Shown: positions 1 to 8,927 of the stretch, piece by piece
How positions within the stretch are numbered: position 1 is the first letter of the stretch
How the letters are laid out: every line of letters begins with the position of its first letter
Assembly (NCBI GenBank): GCA_913020255.1
Contig: CAJWAW010000018.1
Coordinates: forward strand, 1-13,835
Source: an uncultured Fidelibacterota bacterium
GTDB taxonomy: Bacteria; Marinisomatota; Marinisomatia; SCGC-AAA003-L08; GCA-002707645
Direction: 5' to 3'
Length of the DNA stretch: 13,835 bases
Position numbers and translations under genes: made by a program
The notes under the pieces: generated by a model
Database searches by the model: none
What the model was told of the DNA's origin: nothing
The model's input: only the letters and a program-made list of their open reading frames with translations

Positions 1-437
1 CAGGTATTCCAGCTATCGCAGATGATACAGGACTTGAAGTAGATGCACTTGGAGGGAAGCCAGGTGTATATACAGCTAGATTTGCAGGTGAAAATTGTTC
101 ATATATGGATAATGTCAACAAAATGCTTGAAGTTATGAAAAAAATTAAAAAATCTGAGAGAGGCGCTATTTTTAAAACTGTGATGGCTTTTTACGACGGA
201 AAAAGGGAACTTTTTTCGGAAGGAGTTGTAAAAGGAATTATATCTGAAGAAAAAAAAGGTCTTGGAGGTTTTGGGTATGATCCCATATTTTATGTAGTAG
301 AAGAAGGTAAAACTTTTGCAGAGATGACTATAGAGAAGAAAAATATTATATCACACCGAGGAAGGGCAATTAAGAATTTAATGCCTATGCTTACCTCTTA
401 TATAAAAAGCTCAAATATAAATAAGGAGACTGCCTAG
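1..437 (+). CDS. rdgB: RdgB/HAM1 non-canonical purine NTP pyrophosphatase (5'-truncated by window edge)
   Basis: This cytoplasmic house-cleaning enzyme hydrolyses dITP, dXTP/XTP and ITP to the monophosphate and pyrophosphate, keeping deaminated purines out of nucleic acids. The frame is open from base 3 to the TAG at 435-437, giving 144 codons. Family hallmarks appear in order: ADDTGLEVDALGGKPGVYTA (residues 6-25 of the visible part), with the Asp pair that corresponds to the catalytic and metal site; then GGFGYDPIF, which forms the purine pocket; then SHRGRA near the C-terminus. Family members are about 190-200 residues long, so roughly 50 N-terminal residues, including the SGN-type nucleotide-binding start, lie upstream of the window. 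The internal ATG at 105 falls after the first catalytic motif and cannot be the true start. The gene is in the same reading frame as sprA, 15 nt downstream, and is probably co-transcribed with it. Nothing suggests a T9SS role; it looks like an operon passenger. Confidence 0.95.
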   Translation, partial: GIPAIADDTGLEVDALGGKPGVYTARFAGENCSYMDNVNKMLEVMKKIKKSERGAIFKTVMAFYDGKRELFSEGVVKGIISEEKKGLGGFGYDPIFYVVEEGKTFAEMTIEKKNIISHRGRAIKNLMPMLTSYIKSSNINKETA

Positions 438-452
438 CGAACTACTGCTAAG

Positions 453-3400
453 GTGAATTATATATTCAAGAAAGTGATTAAAAAGACAGTTTATTGTCTT
501 TTGATAGGTTTTTTATTTAATGCCATTATTTTGGCGCAGGGGAATTCTAGTATCCAATATTATGATAACTGTGGTGTTTTTGATGCTGATCCAAGCAACG
601 ATTGCAAACAGGATTGCTTTGGTGTTTGGGGTGGAAATGCAGTATTAGATGAATGTGGAAACTGTGGAGGAAATGGACCTAAGGAAAATGAGAACTGTCA
701 AGGTGAGTGTATTGTAGAGATTGATTGTTTTGGTATATGCGGAGGTAAAGCTAAACTTGATGATTGTGGAAAATGTGATACTGATGAAACTAATGATTGT
801 TTAAAATCGTATTTTGATAAATGCGGAGTATTTGATAATGATACTTCTAATGATTGTGTTCCTGATTGTGCAGGTATATGGGGAGGAACTGTAAAAATTG
901 ATGGATGTGGTATATGCGGTGGTGATAATTCAACATGTGCTGACTGTGCTGGAGTTCCATATGGAAAAGCTGTATATGATAAATGTAATATTTGTGATAA
1001 TAATCCAGATAATGATTGTAAAAAGGATTGTGAAGGAATATGGGGTGGTGGATTAAAGATTGATGATTGTGGAATCTGCGGTGGAGATAATTCAACATGC
1101 GTAGATTGTGCAGGCGTTCCATATGGGAATGCTATGTATGATAATTGTAATATATGTGATGATAATTTAGATAATGATTGTGTTCAGGATTGTGCAGGAA
1201 ACTGGGGTGGTGATTTAGTTATTGATGAATGTGGTATCTGTGGTGGAAATGGTATTAGTGAAGAATATTGTGATTGCTCATTCAATGTTGTTGATTGTAT
1301 GGGCGTATGCGGTGGAGATGCTGATGAAAATGAATGTTTAGATGAGCAAGTAGAAGAACTTGAATTAAATCAGGAACCTATTGTTCAATTAAAAACATCT
1401 ATTTATAATCTAGAAAATTATTTTCATCGAACTGTTAGTTATTATAGAATGTTTAATAATATGGTTGATCCCTTTTACAGGGAAATACAAAGCTTATCTT
1501 TAATTTCTGCCTTTAAAAATAATAGTTATTTTAGCTTAGATCCAACTAAGGTACTTATAAAGCTTCAGAGATATACTGATGTAGGATATAATGATGATGT
1601 ATTTATTACATCATATAAATATGGTGAAAATGATGTAATGATACCCTCAGTTATGAGTGTTGATTATTATACAGATCAGAAAATTTCTTATAATAAGTTT
1701 AATCAGCAAAAACAATCCGCAGTAACAAATTTAAAACAAATAAATAGCGATCAGAATAAATCAAATAAATTAACATTATTAAGTAGAAATATTGGTGATA
1801 CTAATATAGCTATTAATTTAAATGGTCAAATTGAGATTAAAGGAGAATTAGAGTTTGTCAATTCCGAATCAAGATCATTAAATAGTCAGGATCAAACTTG
1901 GAATCTAGATATTGAACAAAAGCAGCAATTTGATTTAGAGGGTACTGTAGGTGATAGATTAACTGTAAAAGCTAATCAAAATTCAGAATCAACATTTGAT
2001 TTTGAAAATTCATTACTTCTTGAATATAAGGGGTATGATAATGAAGTAATAAAAAGTATGCAGGCTGGTAATATTGGTGTGAGTTTAAGCGAAGGAACGT
2101 TGTTTAGTGTTGGAATGGGTAAGAGAGCTGGTGTATTTGGAGTGAAAATGTCAAGTCAGTTAGGTCCTTTAGAAATGAATACAATTATTGGAAGAGAGAA
2201 GATACAAAAGGAATCTTTTCAATTAAATGATCAGAATCAGGGACAGGAATTATATGATTATCAATACATTAAAGATAAATATTTTTTTGTTGATGAAATT
2301 TTTAAGAGTAATTATTATCCTCTAAGTAGCAGTTATATTAATCTTTCTACAGCTGACTATGTTATTAAAGATTTTAAGCTTTATAAGTTATCTGGCAATC
2401 AGGAAGTTGAAGCAGGGATGTATGAAGGGAATGCATATATTAATCCTATTAATCAATCTGAGGGTGCTTTGTATAATAAAGAGGGTGTTTTTTGGATTGA
2501 ATTAGAAGATCAAATTATTGGAAATGATTACTATATAGATAAATATTTTGGATATGTAAGGCTTGGTAATATTCAATCAGGAGATGTAATTGCAGCTCAT
2601 TATACTATAGGAGAACTAAGGCAGGATACTGCGGGTAATTATACAGCTGATATTATAGATTCAGTAAACCCCATACTAACTGGAACAAAATTACAGGATA
2701 GATGCTTACTAGATACTATTGAGGAGTGTGAAGCAAGTACAAATTCATGTACTCAAGAGGAATATTCTAATGGTTTGAATTGTGATTATATTGAGCTTGA
2801 TGGAGATGATGTCTATTCAAATAATCCATTAGTATTAAAAATAATTAAAACTGCTGGAACTCAAACACCTCCTAGTGTTAATAATGAAGATGGTAATCCA
2901 ACATGGAAATTAATGATGAAAAATATTTATAATACAGGATTATCAAGTTTTTATCCAAACGATGAGGTCCCTGAAATTGAGATTATATATTCAGGTGGTC
3001 AATTAGGAACAGAAACAGCAAGTAATAATGGAAATTCTTTTTTGAAAATTTTTGGAGTAGATAATAAAGATACTCAGGGAGAATTAAGTATAAGTGGAGA
3101 TGGTAAAGTTGATAGTTATTTCATTAATCAATGGGGAGATTTAATTTTACCTTTTGATATGCCTTTTTCATATGATCCAATAACTGAATCAAGTAAAATA
3201 CTTGGCAATTCTCATCCAGATTTGATTGATGTTTTTGATGCAGATTTAGAGGGTTTTGTTGAACAGACAGTCCAGCTTCAAAGAGAAAATGGTGATATAT
3301 TAGAATATCCTATATACAAATACTCTTCAGGACCTGCAATGTATTATAGCAGTGATGAAACATTGAAATCATCTGAGAAGCAATTTAAAATTAACATTAA

Positions 3401-6400
3401 AAATATTAATCAAAATACTACTATTAATTTAGGGTTTATGATTGTTGAAGGAAGTGAGACTTTAACAGATGGATCAACAGTATTAATTAAAGGTATTGAT
3501 TATTCTATTGATTATTTTAGTGGAACTTTAACATTGATCTCTGATAGAGCTAAAAATAATGCTTCATCACTTAATATTGCATATGATAGGAATGAAATTG
3601 TTTCATTTGATCAAAAGATTATTGTTGGTAATTCTTTTAAATATAATTTTGATAATACAAATAATAAATTGTTTGGAGGATTGTATTTTTATAAACAATC
3701 TATAACAGATAATAAAGTTGAAATTGGATATGAGCCAATGGAAAATTTTATATGGCATTTAGGTGGGAAATATACAAATGATTTAATGAATTTTAATAAT
3801 TCGATAGATAGGAGTAGTTTTTTAAATTTATCTCAAGATTCTAAAGTATCTTTTTCCACAGAATATGCTCAAATTTATCCAAATCCAAACCCAATAGGTA
3901 TTGCTTATATTGATGATTTCGAATCTTCAAAACAATCTTCATCTCTTCCTGTGACTCATTCTGCTTGGCAGTTATCATCACCTCCATCAGTGGTAAATGA
4001 TTATTCCTGTTTAGATGCAGAAACTACCCAGGATTGCAATGCTATTATTGATAGTGATGGTAATTTTCTATGTGAATTAAATGAAGATGAAAGTGAATTT
4101 ATCAGTTGTGATGTTACTTATACAGATTATTCATCTAAAACTAGAGAAAAAATAAACTGGTTTAATCCTTCTAATGATATCCCAACAGAATTTATTTGGC
4201 CAGAAAGAAAAATTGATGAGCATTCAAAAGAAAAAACTCTATGGTTGCAAATACCAAATAATAAAATAGGTGGAAATTCAATTGAAAGAGAGATTATTTC
4301 TCATAAAAGCTCAGAGTGTGATGGTTCAGTAAATGAACCTAATTATTGTTATGAAACAAATTGGTGGAATGGAATTACAACTTCTCTTTATGCATCTGAT
4401 AAAAATCAAGTGAATAGAAAATATTTGGATATATGGATTAATACACAGGGTTTAAATTCTGGATATGATTCATTTTATGAAGGTAATGATGGTTCAATAT
4501 TACATCGTAAAACAAATACGGTATTACATATTGATCTTGGAATTGTAAGTGAAGATATAAATGAAAATGGATTATATGATAGTGAAGATTTAAATGAAGT
4601 TGCTTTACAAAATAAAGCTAATGGATTTTTAGATTTTGGTGAAGATGTAGGCATTGATTCCTGTACAGATGAGTATGAAGATGGTTGGGGTAGTTGCTTA
4701 TGTGATAATTTTGATCATGGTGCAGATAATGAGAATCCTTATAATACTTGTATTTCTGAAGATAAAACATTTATTGAGCTTAAGCAGGAGTGTAATTCAA
4801 TTGATTGTTCTTTAATAGCTAATAATGAATGCTTAATCAATGATTGCTGTTTTTTGGAATCAATTGATGAATTTACATCAAACTGTATTAGCTCTCAGAT
4901 AGTTAATTTAGATTCAGATATTGATCAGGAAGATCCTAATGGAGATAGTTTTGATTATAATACGTCAACTAATAATTTCAATAATTATAATGGAACAGAG
5001 CAAAACAGTACTATAAATGATTATACATATCCAGATAGCGAGGATTTAAATGGAGATCAAAGGTTAGATACAATTGATGCGTATTATTCATATGAAATTA
5101 ATTTTGGATTAGACGATACAGATAATCAAGATATTATTGAAAGTGAATTGGATACAAATTGGAAATTATATAGAATTCCATTAAATGAATTTAAAACAGT
5201 AGATAGAGATATAAGTCCCGATTGGACTAATATTCAAAATGTACGTCTATGGATTGAAGGAGAATATAATCAATTTTCATCTCCTCCAGATGATACTATT
5301 CAGCTAAATGGTATAGGTATTGCATCTATAGAAATAGTTGGAAATGAATGGAAAGAATTAGGAATAATTAATAATGATAATATTGGTCAAGCAGGATATT
5401 TAGAAGAAGATTATACTACTGATGAAAATATTTCAATTCAATTGATTAATAATCAGGAGAGTGATTATTATGTTTCTCCTCAGGGAGTAGTTGGTAACAA
5501 TACAAATTATGGAATAGGTGGATTGGGAGATCTTATTATTGATAAAGAACAATCACTTGTTATTAACTTTGATTCCGAAGATCAAAGTAAAGGGGGAATC
5601 GAAGGAGGTGATACTGCATTTATAAAGAAAATAGTTAATTATAATGATTTAGATAATGAAAAAAGTAATAGCTTCTTTATTTATAAAAATATGGAAATGT
5701 ATTTTAATGGAAATGAATCTGACATTGGTTCATCATGGCATGATCAAGATGGCGTTGATTTAGTATTTAGATTTGGTAAAGATGATAATTATTATGAGAT
5801 CGTAAAACAAATACATAATCAAGATCATATTTCTATTAATGATCCAAATGGTTGGCAAAATTTAAAAATTGATTTAGATGAATTAACACGATATAAATTA
5901 AATCGAACAGAATTAGAAGACTATAATGATTATGGGATTGATGCGTGTGAAGATAGTTATGAAACTGGTTACATTAACGAGTATAATTCATCAATAAATA
6001 TTCCATCTTGTCTTCCTCAAGAAGCTCAGGATTTATTTATTACATTTAACCTAATTTGCGATAATGCAAGTATTCTAGATACTGAAGTATCATTGTTAAA
6101 TGATGAACAGGAATCATATTGCTTGATAAATTCAGCTAATGGAGATTGTTCTGATTTAATAAATAATCAGATTTGTAATAATGAAAATGAATATTATCAA
6201 AATGGTTCAACTTGGCTTTATCAACAAAATATAAATGATCCAAGTGGAGATAATTATTTTGAAGTTGATGTAGAATGTTGCCTTAATAGTTGTATTCCTG
6301 ACCCAAATGATTATACTCTTCCTGATTTTTATTGCCCTGGATATTCTATTTTAGATGAATATATTGGTACAGATGGAGATGAACAACATGTATGCTATAA

Positions 6401-8927
6401 TTTAGATGGAGATATATGTAGCTTAGAAGATAATTTAAATGAAAGGTTTCAAGATCCACTTATTAATGATTGGGATAATGATGGCCTATACACAATACCT
6501 GCAGATTATATTGAGGATGATCAATTATGGTCCTGGAATCCACTCATAAATGAAAATATAAATATTTCTACTATATGTGAAGATTGTAAAGAACTAAGAG
6601 TTAAAGGAGAGCCTGCTATAAATAAAATGAAGTACATTATGGTTGGAGTTCGAAATAATAATAATATTGATAATACAATTTACGGAAGTATATGGTTAAA
6701 TGAATTAAGAATGACTGGAGTTAAAAGAAAAGTTGGTAAAGCATTCACATCAAGTTTTTCATTTAATTTAGGGGAATTATTTAATATAGACTTATCATAC
6801 AAGCAGGAAGAAGCGAGCTTTCATAGATTAGAGCAACGACTTGGCTCAGGAAATCATTCTATAAATTATTCAGTTAATTTTGGATTTTCTCCTCATGAGA
6901 TTTTTAAAGATGATTATTTTATTATGCCTGTTAATATAAAATATACAAAAGGAATATATTCACCATTATATAAGCCTGGCTCTGATATAATATTGGGATC
7001 TATTGATACAACACCTCTTGAATTACAAAATTTAAGTGATAATATTTCATTTAGTACCTCCATTAAAACAATGTTATCACAATTTTATGATGATAATTTG
7101 TTTTATAAATATCTACTTGATAATACTAAGATTTCATATTCATATCATTGGGATCAGTTGTCTAATACTACTGTTTTAAATCAGGAAAATATATCTGAGC
7201 AAATTAAGTTTGATTATAGATTAAGTTTTGATAGCAATAATACATGGTCACCATTTAAAAATATTTTTGAAGGTGATAGGTGGAAATATCAATTAGATAA
7301 TTTTATAATTAAATTTTTGAATGAAATGAAGTTTTATTATACTCCTCAAGATATAGCTTTTAATGCATCATTAATTGACAAAGATAATCGTAAGGTTCAG
7401 AGAGAAATTTATGGTGGAATGATTACAGATGATGAAAACCTTGACTTGCAAAGAAACTTTCAAACGAATATTAAATTGCAAGAAAGTTTTAGCTTTAGAT
7501 ATACGGTTGATATGAAAAACAACTTAAATGAATATTTAGAAAATAATAAAAAATTGAATATTTCTGAGTTGTTTGATTTAACTTTTTCTCCAGGTTTAAA
7601 AAAGAGCTTTAAAGAACAATTTCTTTTTAGTTATAACCCATCATATTTATCTTGGCTTGGCCCAAGATTCTCTTACACTCCAAATTATAGTTGGACAAGA
7701 GATGCTGCAGTTGGAGATATTTCAACAGCAGATGTTTCAAGTGATAATAAGTTTACTGCTTCATTTACATTTTCTTTCCAGCAATTTATTAATCATTTTT
7801 ATGAAGATGAAAGTAAATCAAAATCAAGCTCTACTTATACATCAAGAAGACGTAGTACTTCTACCAGAAGTAAATCTAATAAACCGGAAAATAAAGCTTT
7901 TATTATAGATCAGCCACATTTTAAAACAATTTTAAAGTTTTTAAATGATATAGGTAAAAGATTTTCAAGTATAAATATTAATTATTCACATAATACCAAA
8001 AATATATATAATAATATTTCACCTGATTTTGAGCCTGATTATAATTTTAAACTAGGCTTTAGTGATATACCAAGTAATCAAAATTTTTCAACACCATCAG
8101 CAGGAATAATATCATCATCATCTAATTTTTATTCTCAAGAATTAAAACTTAATACTTCTGTTCAACTTACAGATAATTTAACGCTATCAAATATGGAATA
8201 TCGCGTTTCATTAGCATCTACTAATCAAAGTGATAGTGGGTTTAATGAAACATATTCACAATCATATTTTCCTTTAGGAGCTTCAGGTGATCAAGGTATT
8301 CCTCTTTTTGGTTGGTCTATTAATTTAAGAGGATTAGAAAAATATAATTTTATCGGACGATGGTTTAAAAGTTTTGGGGCAACTCATTCATTTAATGGCG
8401 AAAAGAATGAAATAAGTACAGAATCTGTAGTTCAAAAAATTGATTTTAAAAGAAATTTTACTCCTTTAATAAGGTTTGATATGACAACAAAAAATATTCC
8501 TATGGATATAGATTTTACATATAACAACACATTAAGTATAGCAAATGATAATGGTCAGATTGAACGAACAGCTAATGATCAAATAAGTTTAACTTTTAGA
8601 TATAAAAAACAAAGTGGATTTAGAATTCCAATATTTTTCTTAAGGGATTTTCAGGTAGAAAATGAGATGGATTTAAGTGTTAAAATAGGCTATGATAATA
8701 GCAATACAAAGTATCATAAAAATTATACAAATGATATTAGTAAATTTGAAACTATTGTATATAGTAAATCATATAATATCCAACCAAAATTAACATATAA
8801 CTTTAGTAAATTTGTTGAAGGTGATATATGGTTTAATTATATCATTAGTGATAATCATAGTTCAGGTAAAAAAGAAGAAACGGATTTAGGTTTTCAAATT
8901 AGAATATATTTTGAATCTTTTAATTAG
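453..8927 (+). CDS. sprA: SprA/Sov: outer-membrane translocon of the type IX secretion system, with an N-terminal Cys-rich repeat domain
   Basis: SprA is the giant outer-membrane beta-barrel through which T9SS exports folded cargo. Residues 8-28 form a signal peptide ending ILA|Q29. Residues 38-295 are Cys-rich repeats not usual for SprA. SprA_N-like sequence follows: TVGDRLTVKANQNSESTFDF with FEN (514-519 region), MQAGNIGVSL, YTIGELR (717-723), and PTWKLMMKNIY (816-826). Then come AYIDDFE (1151-1157), the calcium-loop-like EDLNGDQRLD (1530-1539), GSIWLNELRMTG (2078-2089) and a run of barrel-like strands to the C-terminus. A Ser/Arg/Lys tract (about 2454-2480) sits where canonical SprA has a basic loop. 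The protein has 2824 residues, against roughly 2300-2500 for typical SprA; the excess matches the Cys repeats and Cys/Asp-rich inserts at about 747-786, 1186-1219, 1400-1501 and 1828-1989. The GTG at 453 is the first start after an in-frame TAG at 435 and has no spaced Shine-Dalgarno; GTG 474 is the alternative. The stop abuts the next ATG. Confidence 0.95.
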   Translation: MNYIFKKVIKKTVYCLLIGFLFNAIILAQGNSSIQYYDNCGVFDADPSNDCKQDCFGVWGGNAVLDECGNCGGNGPKENENCQGECIVEIDCFGICGGKAKLDDCGKCDTDETNDCLKSYFDKCGVFDNDTSNDCVPDCAGIWGGTVKIDGCGICGGDNSTCADCAGVPYGKAVYDKCNICDNNPDNDCKKDCEGIWGGGLKIDDCGICGGDNSTCVDCAGVPYGNAMYDNCNICDDNLDNDCVQDCAGNWGGDLVIDECGICGGNGISEEYCDCSFNVVDCMGVCGGDADENECLDEQVEELELNQEPIVQLKTSIYNLENYFHRTVSYYRMFNNMVDPFYREIQSLSLISAFKNNSYFSLDPTKVLIKLQRYTDVGYNDDVFITSYKYGENDVMIPSVMSVDYYTDQKISYNKFNQQKQSAVTNLKQINSDQNKSNKLTLLSRNIGDTNIAINLNGQIEIKGELEFVNSESRSLNSQDQTWNLDIEQKQQFDLEGTVGDRLTVKANQNSESTFDFENSLLLEYKGYDNEVIKSMQAGNIGVSLSEGTLFSVGMGKRAGVFGVKMSSQLGPLEMNTIIGREKIQKESFQLNDQNQGQELYDYQYIKDKYFFVDEIFKSNYYPLSSSYINLSTADYVIKDFKLYKLSGNQEVEAGMYEGNAYINPINQSEGALYNKEGVFWIELEDQIIGNDYYIDKYFGYVRLGNIQSGDVIAAHYTIGELRQDTAGNYTADIIDSVNPILTGTKLQDRCLLDTIEECEASTNSCTQEEYSNGLNCDYIELDGDDVYSNNPLVLKIIKTAGTQTPPSVNNEDGNPTWKLMMKNIYNTGLSSFYPNDEVPEIEIIYSGGQLGTETASNNGNSFLKIFGVDNKDTQGELSISGDGKVDSYFINQWGDLILPFDMPFSYDPITESSKILGNSHPDLIDVFDADLEGFVEQTVQLQRENGDILEYPIYKYSSGPAMYYSSDETLKSSEKQFKINIKNINQNTTINLGFMIVEGSETLTDGSTVLIKGIDYSIDYFSGTLTLISDRAKNNASSLNIAYDRNEIVSFDQKIIVGNSFKYNFDNTNNKLFGGLYFYKQSITDNKVEIGYEPMENFIWHLGGKYTNDLMNFNNSIDRSSFLNLSQDSKVSFSTEYAQIYPNPNPIGIAYIDDFESSKQSSSLPVTHSAWQLSSPPSVVNDYSCLDAETTQDCNAIIDSDGNFLCELNEDESEFISCDVTYTDYSSKTREKINWFNPSNDIPTEFIWPERKIDEHSKEKTLWLQIPNNKIGGNSIEREIISHKSSECDGSVNEPNYCYETNWWNGITTSLYASDKNQVNRKYLDIWINTQGLNSGYDSFYEGNDGSILHRKTNTVLHIDLGIVSEDINENGLYDSEDLNEVALQNKANGFLDFGEDVGIDSCTDEYEDGWGSCLCDNFDHGADNENPYNTCISEDKTFIELKQECNSIDCSLIANNECLINDCCFLESIDEFTSNCISSQIVNLDSDIDQEDPNGDSFDYNTSTNNFNNYNGTEQNSTINDYTYPDSEDLNGDQRLDTIDAYYSYEINFGLDDTDNQDIIESELDTNWKLYRIPLNEFKTVDRDISPDWTNIQNVRLWIEGEYNQFSSPPDDTIQLNGIGIASIEIVGNEWKELGIINNDNIGQAGYLEEDYTTDENISIQLINNQESDYYVSPQGVVGNNTNYGIGGLGDLIIDKEQSLVINFDSEDQSKGGIEGGDTAFIKKIVNYNDLDNEKSNSFFIYKNMEMYFNGNESDIGSSWHDQDGVDLVFRFGKDDNYYEIVKQIHNQDHISINDPNGWQNLKIDLDELTRYKLNRTELEDYNDYGIDACEDSYETGYINEYNSSINIPSCLPQEAQDLFITFNLICDNASILDTEVSLLNDEQESYCLINSANGDCSDLINNQICNNENEYYQNGSTWLYQQNINDPSGDNYFEVDVECCLNSCIPDPNDYTLPDFYCPGYSILDEYIGTDGDEQHVCYNLDGDICSLEDNLNERFQDPLINDWDNDGLYTIPADYIEDDQLWSWNPLINENINISTICEDCKELRVKGEPAINKMKYIMVGVRNNNNIDNTIYGSIWLNELRMTGVKRKVGKAFTSSFSFNLGELFNIDLSYKQEEASFHRLEQRLGSGNHSINYSVNFGFSPHEIFKDDYFIMPVNIKYTKGIYSPLYKPGSDIILGSIDTTPLELQNLSDNISFSTSIKTMLSQFYDDNLFYKYLLDNTKISYSYHWDQLSNTTVLNQENISEQIKFDYRLSFDSNNTWSPFKNIFEGDRWKYQLDNFIIKFLNEMKFYYTPQDIAFNASLIDKDNRKVQREIYGGMITDDENLDLQRNFQTNIKLQESFSFRYTVDMKNNLNEYLENNKKLNISELFDLTFSPGLKKSFKEQFLFSYNPSYLSWLGPRFSYTPNYSWTRDAAVGDISTADVSSDNKFTASFTFSFQQFINHFYEDESKSKSSSTYTSRRRSTSTRSKSNKPENKAFIIDQPHFKTILKFLNDIGKRFSSININYSHNTKNIYNNISPDFEPDYNFKLGFSDIPSNQNFSTPSAGIISSSSNFYSQELKLNTSVQLTDNLTLSNMEYRVSLASTNQSDSGFNETYSQSYFPLGASGDQGIPLFGWSINLRGLEKYNFIGRWFKSFGATHSFNGEKNEISTESVVQKIDFKRNFTPLIRFDMTTKNIPMDIDFTYNNTLSIANDNGQIERTANDQISLTFRYKKQSGFRIPIFFLRDFQVENEMDLSVKIGYDNSNTKYHKNYTNDISKFETIVYSKSYNIQPKLTYNFSKFVEGDIWFNYIISDNHSSGKKEETDLGFQIRIYFESFN
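564..1337 (+). repeat. Cysteine-rich repeat domain at the N-terminus of SprA (38 Cys)
   Basis: This stretch encodes residues 38-295 of SprA and holds 38 cysteines. Two alternating unit types can be read. Type A is Y-D-x-C-x-x-x-D followed by N-D-C (for example YYDNCGVFDADPSNDC, 36-51, and YFDKCGVFDNDTSNDC, 120-135). Type B is D-C-x-G-x-W-G-G, then D-x-C-G-x-C-G-G-D/N (starts at 54, 138, 192 and 246). A shorter variant, DC-x-G-x-C-G-G, occurs at 91-98 and 281-288. Such repeats are widespread in surface proteins of Marinimicrobia and some other bacteria and eukaryotes; their function is not established to my knowledge. The even spacing suggests a disulfide- or metal-stabilised rod, exposed in the periplasm or on the surface. 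That last point is inference. Confidence 0.9.
864..1187 (+). repeat. Two tandem 162-bp units inside the SprA Cys-rich domain
   Basis: Bases 864-1025 and 1026-1187 encode two consecutive 54-residue units (138-191 and 192-245). They are identical at 42 of 54 positions, with every cysteine conserved. Both begin DCxGIWGG, contain CGICGGDNSTC and CAGVPYG, and end DNDC. At the DNA level they differ at many third positions (for example tgtgctgactgt against tgcgtagattgt), so the duplication is not recent and selection has kept the protein pattern. A partial third copy starts at 1188 and stops matching after GICGGNG. Confidence 0.92.
4650..4955 (+). repeat. Cys/Asp-rich inserted module 1 in SprA (GIDxCxDxYExG ... 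DPxGD)
   Basis: The module encodes about residues 1400-1501. It opens with GIDSCTDEYEDG, continues with a cysteine-dense stretch (CLCDN, NTC, QEC, DCS, NEC, NDCC, SNC) and ends DPNGDSFD. It lies between two calcium-loop-like segments, EDINENGLYD (from residue 1367) and EDLNGDQRLD (1530-1539). The second of these occurs at the equivalent place in ordinary SprA proteins. The Cys block therefore looks like an insertion into a conserved acidic loop. A related module recurs at 5934-6260. Confidence 0.6.
5934..6260 (+). repeat. Cys/Asp-rich inserted module 2 in SprA (paralogous to module 1)
   Basis: The module encodes about residues 1828-1936. It opens with GIDACEDSYETG, closely matching GIDSCTDEYEDG of module 1. 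Cysteines in PSC, LIC, SYC, GDC and QIC follow, and it closes with DPSGDNYF, matching DPNGDSFD of module 1. More cysteines follow (ECC, NSC, YCPG, HVC, DIC) up to residue 1989. The match is clear only at the two ends; the middle differs in length and sequence. The module copies could be an old duplication or separate insertions of one widespread element. Confidence 0.55.

Noticed and set aside
847..1122. 91-codon open frame on the minus strand, rich in His and Leu
   Set aside because: It is the antisense of the SprA Cys repeats; its His/Tyr/Leu bias is what the reverse complement of the Asp/Cys/Gly-rich codons yields. No ribosome site or family motif.
7812..7890. Ser/Arg/Lys low-complexity tract in SprA, considered as a regulatory or nucleic-acid-binding insert
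   Set aside because: It is followed by the conserved block FKTILKFLNDIGKRFSSINI, and standard SprA proteins have a basic variable loop at this point, so it is probably an ordinary periplasmic loop.
7657..7908. 83-codon + strand open frame inside sprA
   Set aside because: It lies out of frame within the conserved barrel region of sprA, has a low-complexity Leu/Gln sequence and shows no start signal.
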